Shown here: in pieces, positions 56,718-64,000 of the stretch
How positions within the stretch are numbered: position 1 is the stretch's first letter
Layout of the letters: every line of letters starts with the position of its first letter
Origin: Halorubrum sp. JWXQ-INN 858
GTDB lineage: Archaea; Halobacteriota; Halobacteria; Halobacteriales; Haloferacaceae
Assembly (NCBI RefSeq): GCF_009806985.1
Contig: NZ_WUAX01000009.1
Coordinates: forward strand, 275,406 to 339,405
DNA: 64,000 nucleotides
Reading direction: 5' to 3'
The notes under the pieces: generated by a model
What the model was told of the DNA's origin: nothing
What the model saw: the letters and a program-made list of their open reading frames with translations, nothing else
Databases searched by the model: none
Program-made: the position numbers and the translations under genes

Positions 56718-56969
56718 ATGAGCACGACCGCATCCACCACGGACCCCGCGACCGGCGCATCGAAGGCGGACCGACTCGCCGCGTATCTCCGTGAGGAGGC
56801 CGCCGACGGCGAGACGTACTTCAAAGCGAAGTTCATCGCCGACGACGTCGAGCTATCGCCCAAGGAGATCGGGGCGCTGATAGTCCGCCTCCAGGACTCC
56901 GTCCCCGACTTGGAGATCGAGAAGTGGTCGTACACGGGCGCGACCACCTGGCGCGTCACCCGACAGTAA
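56718..56969 (+). CDS. DUF7123 family protein
   Basis: 83 residues. The part YLREEAADGETYFKAKFIAD and LEIEKWSYTGATTWRVTRQ match the small haloarchaeal DUF7123 family as I recall it. It looks like a compact winged-helix-type protein; function unknown. It starts 2 bp after the preceding stop. Confidence 0.8.
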   Translation: MSTTASTTDPATGASKADRLAAYLREEAADGETYFKAKFIADDVELSPKEIGALIVRLQDSVPDLEIEKWSYTGATTWRVTRQ

Positions 56970-57139
56970 CCTCTCGAAATCGTACGCCGAACCTGCCACC
57001 AGCGGATCCGCCACCAGCGATCCGGCTGCCGGCGATCCGACTGCCGCTGACTCGCTATCGACGAACCTGCCAGCGACGAGCCCGCCAATCGTCCGTTTCT
57101 GACAAACAGTTATCGGACAGGTTATCATAACGATCATCC

Positions 57140-60100
57140 ATGGGAATAGATGACACCCCGGAGCGGGCGGACCTCTCGGCAGCCGCCCTCGGACACGACC
57201 ATCCGGACGTCCCGGAGTACCGTGAGCTTGCCGCCGACCTCCGTGACCATGTGTCGGGATCGGTCGCGTTCGACGAGTACGCACAGGTGCTGTACGCGAC
57301 CGACGGCAGCATTTACGGGGCGCGGCCGGCCGGCGTCGTCACCCCGACATCGGTCGGGGACGTACGGGCGTGTCTCGAGGTGGCCGACGACCACGACGTC
57401 CCGGTGCTTCCTCGTGGTGCAGGGTCGTCGCTCGCGGGACAGGCCGTCGGTCCGGGCTGTGTCGTGCTCGACTTCAGCGTCCACATGGACGCGATCGTCG
57501 ACGTCGACCCCGACCGGCGGCGAGCGACGGTACAGCCGGGCGTGGTTCAGGACCGTCTGGACGATCGACTCGCCGAACACGGGCTCAAGTTCGCTCCTGA
57601 TCCCGCCTCGTCGGGTCGCGCGACCGTCGGCGGCGGGATCGGCAACAACTCCACGGGGGCTCACTCGGTCCGGTACGGGATCACTGACGCGTACATCGAA
57701 TCGTTGACCGTCGTCCTGGCCGGCGGAGACGTCATCCGCACCCGAGAGGTCGTTCTCGACTCTCCAGAATACGACGCGATCGTCGCTGAAGGGGGGCGTG
57801 AGGCCGCGATCTACGAGACGGTCCGAGGGATCGTCGAGGAACACACCGATGAGATCGAGCGTCGATATCCGGAATTGAAGCGCTGTGTCTCCGGGTACAA
57901 CCTGCAGAAAGTGATCTACGAGACCGACGACGGTGAGCGGGCGATCGACCTCTCGAAGCTGCTCGTCGGCGCGGAGGGGACGCTCGGGGTCGTCGTCGAG
58001 GCGGAGCTGTCGCTCGTGACGGAGCCGACGGAAACGGCGCTCGCGGTGTACTGCTTCGACGACCTGGTGGCGGCGATGCGGGCGGTTCCGGTCGCGTTGG
58101 AGCTCCCCGTCTCGGCGGTCGAGCTGATGGACGAGGCGGTGTTCTCGCTCGCGGCGGATTCAGAGGAGTTCGCGGAGTACGCCGCGGCGATCCCCGACGG
58201 TACCGCCGCCGCGCTGCTGTTGGAGTGGGACTCTGAGCTCGTCGACGACTTCGAGGCGGCGATCGGAGCGGCGAGCGCTCGGTTCATCGATGGCGGGGAC
58301 ACGCAGACTACGGCGTTCGACGTGAACGAGGATACGGACGGGGCGGCGGCGTTCGACGTGATCGAGGCGTACAGCGACGAGGCACAGGCGGACCTGTGGA
58401 AGCTCCGAAAGGCGGCGATCCCGCTCTTGATGTCGATGGAAGGCGACGCGAAGCCCTATCCCTTCATCGAGGACGCGTCCGTTCCGCCCGCGGAGCTGGC
58501 GGCGTACGTGACCGAGTTCCAGGACGTGTTAGCCGCACACGACACGTCGGCGGCGTACTTCGCGCACGCGGGCTCCGGGACCCTTCACATCCGACCGATC
58601 CTCTCGCTCAAGGAGACGGACGGGATCGAGAAGATGCACTCCATCGCCGAGGACGTCACGGACCTGGTCGTCGAACACCACGGTGCGTTCTCCGGCGAAC
58701 ACGGTGACGGGCTCGCACGTACCGAGTTCAACCCGAAGATGTACGGGCCCGAGCTCTGGTCCGCCTTCCAGGAGGTCAAATCCGTCTTCGACCCCGGGTG
58801 GCGGATGAACCCCGGAAAGGTCGTCTACGTCGACGAGGGGACGGCGACGGAACGAGGATACCCGGAGACCGCCGCGGAGACCGACATGCGTGACGACCTG
58901 CGGTACGGCGCGTCATATCAGTCGACGTACCGTCCGGGGGACTCGAAAACACCCTCGGCAGGCGGTTCGACGACGGACCCGGCAAGCGGTTCGACGACGG
59001 ACTCGACGATGCTGGACTTCTCCGCGGAGGGTGGATTCACCGACCTCGTCGAGCTGTGTAACGGCTGTGGCACCTGTCGGGAGACCGCCTCCGGAACGAT
59101 GTGTCCGACGTACCGTGCGTCGAGAGAGGAGGTCCAAACGACGCGCGGGCGCGCGAACATGCTCCGTGCGGCGATCAGTGGCGATCTCGATCCCGAGGAA
59201 CTACACTCCGACCGGTTCCAATCCGAGGTGCTTGATCTCTGTATCGGCTGCAAGGGGTGTCAAAGCGACTGTCCGACCGGCGTCGACCTCGCGAAGCTGA
59301 AAGCCGAGGTGAAACACGACCACCACGGGCGACACGGGTCGTCGATCCGCGAACGACTGTTTCGGGACGTCGACCGGTACGCCGGGATCGGGAGCGCAAC
59401 TGCACCGCTCTCAAACGCGATGACGAAGGTTCCGGGCGTACGTACCGCGATGCGATCGGTACTCGGGATCGCACCGGAACGCCAATTGCCGTCGTTCACC
59501 CGTGAGACGCTTTGTGAGTGGTTCGAGCATCGTGGTGGATCCGCCGTTCCGGCGGTCGAAGCCGACGCGTCGGTCGTCCTCTTTCCGGACACGTATACGA
59601 ACTATAGCTATCCCGCCGCCGGACGGGCAGCGGTACGCGTTCTGGAGGCCGCGAACGTCCACGTCGAGATCCCGACCGATCTCGCGCCGTCGGGCCGGGC
59701 GGCGTTCTCTGGTGGGTTCCTCGACGTCGCACGCGAGCGCGCCGCGACGAACGTCGACGCGCTGTCCGACCGCGTCCGTGACGGGTGGGCGGTCGTGTTC
59801 GTGGAGCCTTCCGACGCCGTGATGTTCCAGGACGAGTACCGCGACTTGCTCGGGGGCGGCGACGTCGACTCGGTGTCGGCTGCGTCGTACGGCGTGTTGG
59901 AGTATCTCGACGTTGCACGGGTCGACGAGCGGATCTCGTTCGACTCCCCGGCCGAGTCGGTCACGTATCACGGTCACTGTAACCAGAAGGCCGTCGGGAC
60001 GGATCACCACACCGCCGACGTGCTGCGCCGAGTCGGATACACGGTCGATGCGATCGATTCGGGCTGCTGCGGAATGGCGGGGTCGTTCGGCTACGAGGCG

Positions 60101-60277
60101 GAACACTACGACCTGTCCCGCGCGATCGGTCGGGCCCTGTTCGACCGGATCGACGGGAGCGGAGGGGACGTCGTCACGACGCCGGGCGGGTCGTGTCGGT
60201 CACAGATCGACGACCTCCGCGGCGGCGGGCGGCCTCCACACCCGATCCAGCTGGTGGCGGATGCGCTCCCCGAGTGA
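57140..60277 (+). CDS. FAD-linked oxidase/Fe-S fusion dehydrogenase (D-lactate or D-2-hydroxy acid type)
   Basis: 1045 residues. Residues 40-240 are an FAD-binding PCMH domain (PRGAGSSLAGQAVGPGCVVL), 240-545 an FAD-oxidase C domain with EHGDGLARTEFNPKMYG. Two 4Fe-4S motifs come next (CNGCGTCRE, CIGCKGCQSDCP). Two CCG domains end the protein (HGHCNQKAVG, CCGMAGSFGY). Such Dld-GlpC fusions oxidise D-lactate or similar acids and feed electrons to quinone. A short G/S/T repeat (GSTTDPASGSTTD) lies around residue 615. AGTTATCG (57108-57115) is about 27 nt before the ATG. Confidence 0.93.
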   Translation: MGIDDTPERADLSAAALGHDHPDVPEYRELAADLRDHVSGSVAFDEYAQVLYATDGSIYGARPAGVVTPTSVGDVRACLEVADDHDVPVLPRGAGSSLAGQAVGPGCVVLDFSVHMDAIVDVDPDRRRATVQPGVVQDRLDDRLAEHGLKFAPDPASSGRATVGGGIGNNSTGAHSVRYGITDAYIESLTVVLAGGDVIRTREVVLDSPEYDAIVAEGGREAAIYETVRGIVEEHTDEIERRYPELKRCVSGYNLQKVIYETDDGERAIDLSKLLVGAEGTLGVVVEAELSLVTEPTETALAVYCFDDLVAAMRAVPVALELPVSAVELMDEAVFSLAADSEEFAEYAAAIPDGTAAALLLEWDSELVDDFEAAIGAASARFIDGGDTQTTAFDVNEDTDGAAAFDVIEAYSDEAQADLWKLRKAAIPLLMSMEGDAKPYPFIEDASVPPAELAAYVTEFQDVLAAHDTSAAYFAHAGSGTLHIRPILSLKETDGIEKMHSIAEDVTDLVVEHHGAFSGEHGDGLARTEFNPKMYGPELWSAFQEVKSVFDPGWRMNPGKVVYVDEGTATERGYPETAAETDMRDDLRYGASYQSTYRPGDSKTPSAGGSTTDPASGSTTDSTMLDFSAEGGFTDLVELCNGCGTCRETASGTMCPTYRASREEVQTTRGRANMLRAAISGDLDPEELHSDRFQSEVLDLCIGCKGCQSDCPTGVDLAKLKAEVKHDHHGRHGSSIRERLFRDVDRYAGIGSATAPLSNAMTKVPGVRTAMRSVLGIAPERQLPSFTRETLCEWFEHRGGSAVPAVEADASVVLFPDTYTNYSYPAAGRAAVRVLEAANVHVEIPTDLAPSGRAAFSGGFLDVARERAATNVDALSDRVRDGWAVVFVEPSDAVMFQDEYRDLLGGGDVDSVSAASYGVLEYLDVARVDERISFDSPAESVTYHGHCNQKAVGTDHHTADVLRRVGYTVDAIDSGCCGMAGSFGYEAEHYDLSRAIGRALFDRIDGSGGDVVTTPGGSCRSQIDDLRGGGRPPHPIQLVADALPE

Positions 60278-60353
60278 GGAACGTGGTGTGGGTGACTTCC
60301 GAGTGGGCGCTGTGTTCCGTCAGTCTCGAAGCGAAGGGCGTCGTTTGGAGAGA

Positions 60354-60375
60354 CACACCACGTTTCCGGTGAAAC
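60354..60375 (-). promoter_or_regulatory. Origin recognition box 1
   Basis: CACACCACGTTTCCGGTGAA plus AC on the plus strand; the reverse complement is GTTTCACCGGAAACGTGGTG-TG. A G-rich tract (60380-60397) follows it. Confidence 0.8.
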
Positions 60376-60458
60376 GGGTGAACAGGGGGGTGGGGGTCGA
60401 TTTGCGGCTTCTTCCGTCGAACCGACTGACGGATCCGCGCTCTCTTCCGAAAGGGAGT

Positions 60459-60535
60459 CTATAAACTATTAAATAGTTGTTCTTCGTATAGTCCATTAAG
60501 CTTCTAGCAGTTATGAAAATGCATTCTTGCAGTTA
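60459..60535. other. AT-rich unwinding element of the origin
   Basis: Contains TCTATAAACTATTAAATAG (60458-60476) and other AT stretches, in a chromosome that is mostly GC. AACTATT and AATAGTT (60464-60470, 60472-60478) form an inverted repeat. Confidence 0.7.
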
Positions 60536-60556
60536 CTCGTGAGCTTCACCGGAACC

Positions 60557-60588
60557 GGCTCTTTTCGTGCTCTTTTCGTGCTCTTTTC
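60557..60588. repeat. 11-bp repeat in the origin
   Basis: GCTCTTTTC occurs three times at 11-bp spacing (GTGCTCTTTTC), next to the degenerate ORB at 60545-60556. Confidence 0.75.
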
Positions 60589-60788
60589 GGCTCGTTACTC
60601 GTCGATCCCGGCACCAGCTTCCTTGCTTTTCGTGCGACCATCGTGGAACCGTCTTACTATCGTCGTGAGTCTCGGCCGTTCTTGGACGCCGTGAAGTCCG
60701 AGCGTTGAATTCGACGAGAACGCGAACGAGAACGCGTATATTCGAGCTGCTACGAACACCGTACTCTGTCGGTCGTCGCTCGTCTACC

Positions 60789-60808
60789 CACACCACGTTT
60801 CCGGTGAA
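60789..60808 (-). promoter_or_regulatory. Origin recognition box 2
   Basis: CACACCACGTTTCCGGTGAA, identical to box 1 over 20 bp and in the same orientation. A C-rich tract (60828-60884) follows, then two boxes in the other orientation. Confidence 0.8.
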
Positions 60809-60884
60809 CACGCCTCGCTGAGACACACCCCCGTTCCCATCTCCATCCCCACCTCCATCCCCACCCCCACCCCCACCTCACCCC

Positions 60885-60909
60885 GTTTCACCGGAAACCC
60901 GGTGTGTGT
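60885..60909 (+). promoter_or_regulatory. Origin recognition box 3
   Basis: GTTTCACCGGAAACCCGGTG followed by TGTGT, facing orc1. Confidence 0.8.
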
Positions 60910-60933
60910 CTCGACACATCGAAAGCAGAACAC

Positions 60934-60955
60934 ATTTCACCGGAAACGCGGTGTC
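60934..60955 (+). promoter_or_regulatory. Origin recognition box 4, overlapping the orc1 promoter
   Basis: ATTTCACCGGAAACGCGGTG, ending 7 nt before the orc1 ATG. It covers the place where a TATA box should be, so Orc1 may repress its own gene. Confidence 0.75.
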
Positions 60956-60961
60956 GGTAGT

Positions 60962-62158
60962 ATGGACGCAGCGGACGACCTCTTCACGAGGGAGGACCCC
61001 ATCTTCGCCAACAAGGAGCTCCTCGAGATCAGCCACCTTCCGGGGGAGGGGCGGATCGTTGGCCGCGACGACGAGATCTCCGACCTCGCCACGGCAGTGA
61101 ACCCCGCGATCTTCGGACAGAGCCCCAGCAACGTCCTCATCTACGGAAAGACCGGGACCGGGAAGTCGCTCTGTGCCAAGTACGTCTCCCAACGCCTCGT
61201 CAGCACGGCGGGCGAGGAGGGCGTCAACGCGACGTTCGCGTACGTCGACTGCGCACAGGACACGACCGAAACCCAGGCGGTCCAGACGATCGCCGAGGGC
61301 GTCAACGACCCGGAAGCCACCGGGATCAACGTTCCGGATAAGGGCCTCTCGACGTCGACGTACTACAAACGACTCTGGCGGATCCTCGATCAGCGGTACG
61401 ACGTCGTCTTGATCCTCCTCGACGAGATCGACAAGTTGGACGACGACGCCATCCTGATGCAGCTCTCACGGGCCGGGGAGGCCGGGAAGATCACCGACTG
61501 CAAGCTCGGCGTCGTCGGCATCAGTAACAAGATCCAGTACAAAGACCGCATGGACGAGCGCGTCAAATCGAGTCTCTGTGAGCGCGAGTTCGTCTTCCCG
61601 CCGTACGACGCGAACCAGCTCCGCGAGATCATGCAGGCCCGCTCCGACGCCTTCCACGACGACGTGCTCGAACCGTCGACGATCCCGCGCGCGGCCGCGC
61701 TCGCGGCCCGCGAACACGGGGACGCCCGGAAGGCCATCGACATCCTCCGATACGCCGGCGAGATCGCACAGGCGAACGGCCAACCGACGGTCCGTGAGGA
61801 GTTCGTCACGCAGGCCCGGGAACGTGCCGAAACCGACCGGTTCCGCGAGCTGATCCGCGGTTCGACGCCACACTCGCGCTACGTGTTGCAGGCGCTCGCG
61901 CTGCTCTCGCTTTCGAACGGCCGACAGGACGGGTTCCGGACGAGCCGCGTGTACGAGATCTACGAGAACATCTGCCGGCAGGAGGGCTCCGACAGCCTCT
62001 CGCTCCGACGCGTCCGTGACCTGCTCAAGGAGCACGCCTTCCTGGACATCATCGAGCAGTCCAAACACAGCGGTGGCAGCGCCGAGGGGAGCTACACGAA
62101 ACATCAACTCCTCGAGGACCCGGAAGTCGTCAAGGAAGTCCTCACCGAGGGGTCCTAA
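60962..62158 (+). CDS. orc1: Orc1/Cdc6 replication initiator
   Basis: 398 residues. Walker A GKTGTGKS at 62-69, Walker B VLILLDEIDKL, sensor region LGVVGISNKIQYKDRMDERV (containing the initiator-type arginine positions), then a lid and a winged helix near the end (SLRRVRDLLKEHAFLDIIEQ). It recognises origin boxes and helps load the MCM helicase. The ATG at 60962 is used; longer frames start within ORB4. The last codons LTEGS are echoed after the stop by a 24-bp duplication. Confidence 0.96.
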   Translation: MDAADDLFTREDPIFANKELLEISHLPGEGRIVGRDDEISDLATAVNPAIFGQSPSNVLIYGKTGTGKSLCAKYVSQRLVSTAGEEGVNATFAYVDCAQDTTETQAVQTIAEGVNDPEATGINVPDKGLSTSTYYKRLWRILDQRYDVVLILLDEIDKLDDDAILMQLSRAGEAGKITDCKLGVVGISNKIQYKDRMDERVKSSLCEREFVFPPYDANQLREIMQARSDAFHDDVLEPSTIPRAAALAAREHGDARKAIDILRYAGEIAQANGQPTVREEFVTQARERAETDRFRELIRGSTPHSRYVLQALALLSLSNGRQDGFRTSRVYEIYENICRQEGSDSLSLRRVRDLLKEHAFLDIIEQSKHSGGSAEGSYTKHQLLEDPEVVKEVLTEGS

Positions 62159-62190
62159 CGACGTCTCACCGAGGATTCCTAACGACGTCT
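62143..62190. repeat. 24-bp tandem duplication across the orc1 stop
   Basis: CACCGAGGGGTCCTAACGAC (62143-62162) and CACCGAGGATTCCTAACGAC (62167-62186), each with its own TAA and a following GTCT. The second copy is a non-coding echo of the gene's last codons. Confidence 0.9.
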
Positions 62191-62365
62191 CACGAGGGCC
62201 CGTTCCGAATCCTCAGCACGGGCCCGTCGCGGATCCCACCGCAGGCTCGCCCCGACTCTCCCTGTGACTCGTCGCCCGGGTCCTCATCGAAGGTTAGAGC
62301 GGTAGAAAGCGGATCTCTATCGCGGTCGCATCCTCTATCGTTCCGTCGCCTTCGCTCGCTCGAGC

Positions 62366-62926
62366 TCAGCCGAGGAGCCCGAGGCCTTCGATCCGCTCGA
62401 CGATCTCCTCGACCGCTTCCTCCGCGTCGTCGGTCCGCTTCCCGCCCGTGATGACGATCTTCCCGCTCCCGAACAGAAGGATGACGACTTCCGGCTCGTC
62501 CATCCGGTAGACGAGCCCCGGGAACTGCTCGGGTTCGTATTCGACGTCCTCGAGCCCGAGCCCGATCGCGAGTGCGTTCAGGTTGAGGTTGTGCCCGAGG
62601 TCCGCGCTCGAGACGATGTTCTGGACCGTGATCTCGGGGTCCTCCTCGACGGGAATGCTCAGGCCGCGGAGTTTCTCGAAGATGATCCCGAGCGCCTCGT
62701 GGACGTCGTCGATGCTCTTTGCGCCCGTACAGACGATCTTGCCGGACCGAAAGATGAGGGCGGCCGCCTTCGGCTCCTGTGTCCGGTAGACGAGTCCGGG
62801 GAAGTTATCCGGGTTAAAGTCGGCACCCGGGAGGTCCTCCGCGAGCGCTTCCAAGTCGAGCTCTTGGCCGATTCCCGTCGATGCAACCACGTTCTGTATC
62901 TCGATCGAGTCTGCAGGGTTCGTCAT
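62366..62926 (-). CDS. tbp: TATA-box-binding protein
   Basis: 186 residues, two direct repeats (residues 5-95 and 97-186), each with the pattern FPGLVYR and a G-S-G-K-I-V segment (RSGKIVCTGAKSIDD, GSGKIVITGGKRTDD). It binds promoters with TFB and RNA polymerase. A short acidic start and a GLGLLG tail are seen. TTATAA boxes lie at 62955-62960 and 62970-62975 and TTTATAT at 62936-62942; the first is best placed for the ATG at 62926. Haloarchaea have several tbp genes; this may be the housekeeping one. Confidence 0.97.
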   Translation of the reverse strand: MTNPADSIEIQNVVASTGIGQELDLEALAEDLPGADFNPDNFPGLVYRTQEPKAAALIFRSGKIVCTGAKSIDDVHEALGIIFEKLRGLSIPVEEDPEITVQNIVSSADLGHNLNLNALAIGLGLEDVEYEPEQFPGLVYRMDEPEVVILLFGSGKIVITGGKRTDDAEEAVEEIVERIEGLGLLG

Positions 62927-63529
62927 CGTTCGCTTTTATATGTGTACCCCTCCCTTATAAACGCCCGTGTTATAAACTACCGCTATCTGGGAGAGAAACC
63001 GTTCTGGACGATCGTCGCTATCTCGAACCGGATCCGTTCGATCGTCGTTCTCTGCACGGTTTTCTCCGTGCGTTCCGGTTTTCTCTCGTAGTAATCACAC
63101 GACCGATCCGGCGGCGTCGCGTCCGAGAGCTATATGAAGTACATATACTCCTGTCCGCGCTCTCCTGACCAGCACCGCTCGTCCGGGAGTGGTACCCGTC
63201 GACCGCTGTCCTGAACACGTCCGTTGCTGTCTCGCTATCCGCGTGCGAGCTCGGTGGCTGTCCGTCCCGTCGACGATCCGGGCGAGGCGGTCGCCGACCC
63301 CGTTCAACGATCGACAGGGACCGCTTCGTGTTCGAAGGCGGTCATGCGTGGAAGTTCGCGCGCGAGCGCACGCGAGCGGAAACAGACGATTTCGTGTCTG
63401 GCACCCGTGGCCCGGAACTTGGCACGCGGCCCAACGTACGTCGAGAACGGCTCCCGACCCCGAAGCGCGTCCGATACGTCCTGCACCATGAGAACCCGTT
63501 CCCATGAAACCGCATGACGAAGGGCGATC

Positions 63530-63576
63530 GGTTCGACGGGGTTAAGTACAACCCGGGCATTCGGATTAATGCGAAG
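63530..63576 (+). promoter_or_regulatory. rRNA promoter 1
   Basis: GTTCGACGGGGTTAAGTAC (63531-63549) with the TATA-like GTTAAGT at 63541-63547 and TGCGAAG at 63570-63576, about 29 nt downstream, matching the layout of haloarchaeal rRNA promoters (TTCGACG, TATA, TGCGAA start). Confidence 0.75.
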
Positions 63577-63628
63577 AGCCCCCCGCCGTGGGGGGCAACG
63601 GCCGGCCGCGACGCGGCCGGTCGACGCG

Positions 63629-63674
63629 TTCCGACGCCCTTATCAGTGTAAGGGTGTTCGAACGTAATGCGAAG
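63629..63674 (+). promoter_or_regulatory. rRNA promoter 2
   Basis: TTCCGACGCCCTTATCAG (63629-63646) with CTTATCA (63639-63645) and TGCGAAG at 63668-63674. Spacing from box to TGCGAAG equals that of promoter 1, and the two are 98 bp apart. Confidence 0.75.
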
Positions 63675-63890
63675 AACGCATCGCGGACTCGGGCCGTTCA
63701 ACTCGGCCCGGTTTCGCTGAGTCGGTTCAGCCGACTCGAAGCCATGAGGATCTCGCCCCCTGCGCTCCGGCGTAAGAGGGGATCTGATGTGAGCCTTGGT
63801 AGTTCGGTGTCATCCAGGTCGCTGGGTGAGCCGGACACCATATTGGACCATGCAATGGTGTTTTGACATCTCGTCAAAACCCGCCAACCC

Positions 63891-63918
63891 CCTCCGTGCC
63901 GGGAACCAGGCACGGAGG
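63891..63918 (+). other. 16S leader hairpin
   Basis: CCTCCGTGCC (63891-63900) and GGCACGGAGG (63909-63918) pair perfectly around an 8-nt loop (GGGAACCA), just before the mature 16S end. A second hairpin TTTTGAC/GTCAAAA lies at 63861-63879. Confidence 0.8.
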
Positions 63919-63924
63919 TTATTC

Positions 63925-64000
63925 ATTCCGGTTGATCCTGCCGGAGGCCATTGCTATTGGGATCCGATTTAGCCATGCTAGTTGTACGAGTTCATACTCG
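63925..64000 (+). rRNA. rrs: 16S ribosomal RNA, 5' end (partial)
   Basis: Begins ATTCCGGTTGATCCTGCCGG, the universal archaeal 16S start, and continues as GGCCATTGCTATTGGGATCC, which fits haloarchaeal 16S. The gene runs out of the window. Confidence 0.97.

Larger units (their letters stand above)
60352..60956. other. Replication origin (oriC) upstream of orc1/cdc6
   Basis: A 684-bp gap holding four boxes close to TTTCACCGGAAACnnGGTGTG: two in reverse orientation (60354-60375, 60789-60808) and two forward (60885-60909, 60934-60955). Between the outer boxes is an AT-rich core (60459-60535). A degenerate box TTCACCGGAACC is at 60545-60556. The gap directly precedes orc1. This is the haloarchaeal origin layout: ORBs around an unwinding element next to a cognate orc gene. 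No supportable protein gene lies inside. Confidence 0.85.
62927..63924. promoter_or_regulatory. tbp-16S rRNA intergenic region
   Basis: 998 bp. The left 50 bp hold the tbp promoter. The middle (about 62990-63500) has no gene I can support, and only one possible promoter-like spot (CTATATGAAG at 63130-63139). The right part has two similar rRNA promoters (63541, 63639) and the hairpin-rich leader of the 16S precursor. Confidence 0.8.

Noticed and set aside
57140..60277. Possible split of the FAD/Fe-S protein into two genes around residue 615
   Set aside because: The frame is continuous through a G/S/T linker, and fusions of these domains are known.
60533..60826. 97-codon minus frame inside the origin
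   Set aside because: It runs through the repeat and a box-like sequence, has odd composition and no start signal.
1..64000. tRNA genes, CRISPR arrays, insertion sequences
   Set aside because: None seen on either strand while reading; there are no regularly spaced repeats with unique spacers and no transposase-like product. Short tRNAs with introns could still have been missed.

Overview
The window looks like a piece of the main chromosome of a haloarchaeon, most like Halorubrum or a close relative. The evidence is very high GC with GC-rich third codon positions, acidic proteins, mostly leaderless genes with a TATA-like box about 27 nt before the start codon, archaeal information-processing genes (TBP, Orc1/Cdc6, aIF5A, XPB-type helicase), Tat-type lipoproteins, and the 5' end of an archaeal 16S rRNA at the right edge. 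I ran no searches; family names rest on motifs and remembered family sequences.

Left part (1-18015): a frameshifted AddB/RecB-like helicase-nuclease, a conserved haloarchaeal protein, an M20 amidohydrolase, a small EamA protein, a BolA-like protein, a cupin, a YcaO protein, the regulator TbsP divergent from glyA, an HVO_0234-like beta-propeller, a Gate-domain membrane protein, an M20 peptidase, a YtcJ-like amidohydrolase, and the aIF5A-agmatinase pair that fits archaeal deoxyhypusine formation.

Middle (18194-42671): a complete dipeptide/oligopeptide ABC importer, a CBS protein, an alpha/beta hydrolase, a pstSCAB phosphate operon divergent from an AbrB-PhoU regulator, a SAMP3-type ubiquitin-like modifier with a GGHD tail, a fumarylacetoacetase-family enzyme, a 7TM-type histidine kinase, a DUF418 protein, a Gfo/Idh/MocA oxidoreductase behind a palindromic operator candidate, an XPB helicase, a DUF192 lipoprotein and the rod-shape factor RdfA.

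Right part (42824-64000): a membrane-tethered molybdopterin oxidoreductase, BirA, UspA, the queD-queE-queC operon for the preQ0 part of archaeosine synthesis, a DUF3267 protein, an OBG-family GTPase, a TRIC-like channel, an aldehyde:ferredoxin oxidoreductase, a CbiA-type amidotransferase, a two-domain regulator, a DUF7123 pair, and a large FAD/Fe-S dehydrogenase. A replication origin follows (inverted ORB-like boxes around an AT-rich core) with its orc1/cdc6 gene, then tbp, then a tandem-promoter rRNA leader and the start of the 16S gene.

The least explained structures are two GC-rich elements, both between the 3' ends of convergent genes (5827-6266 and 51306-51677). They share short conserved blocks but have hairpin stems of different sequence, and both are flanked by TATAAG-type boxes about 31-32 bp apart. 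Other leads are a lone ORB-like box in front of rdfA (41962-41983), a possible short RNA at 56227-56301, and many short tandem repeats between genes.
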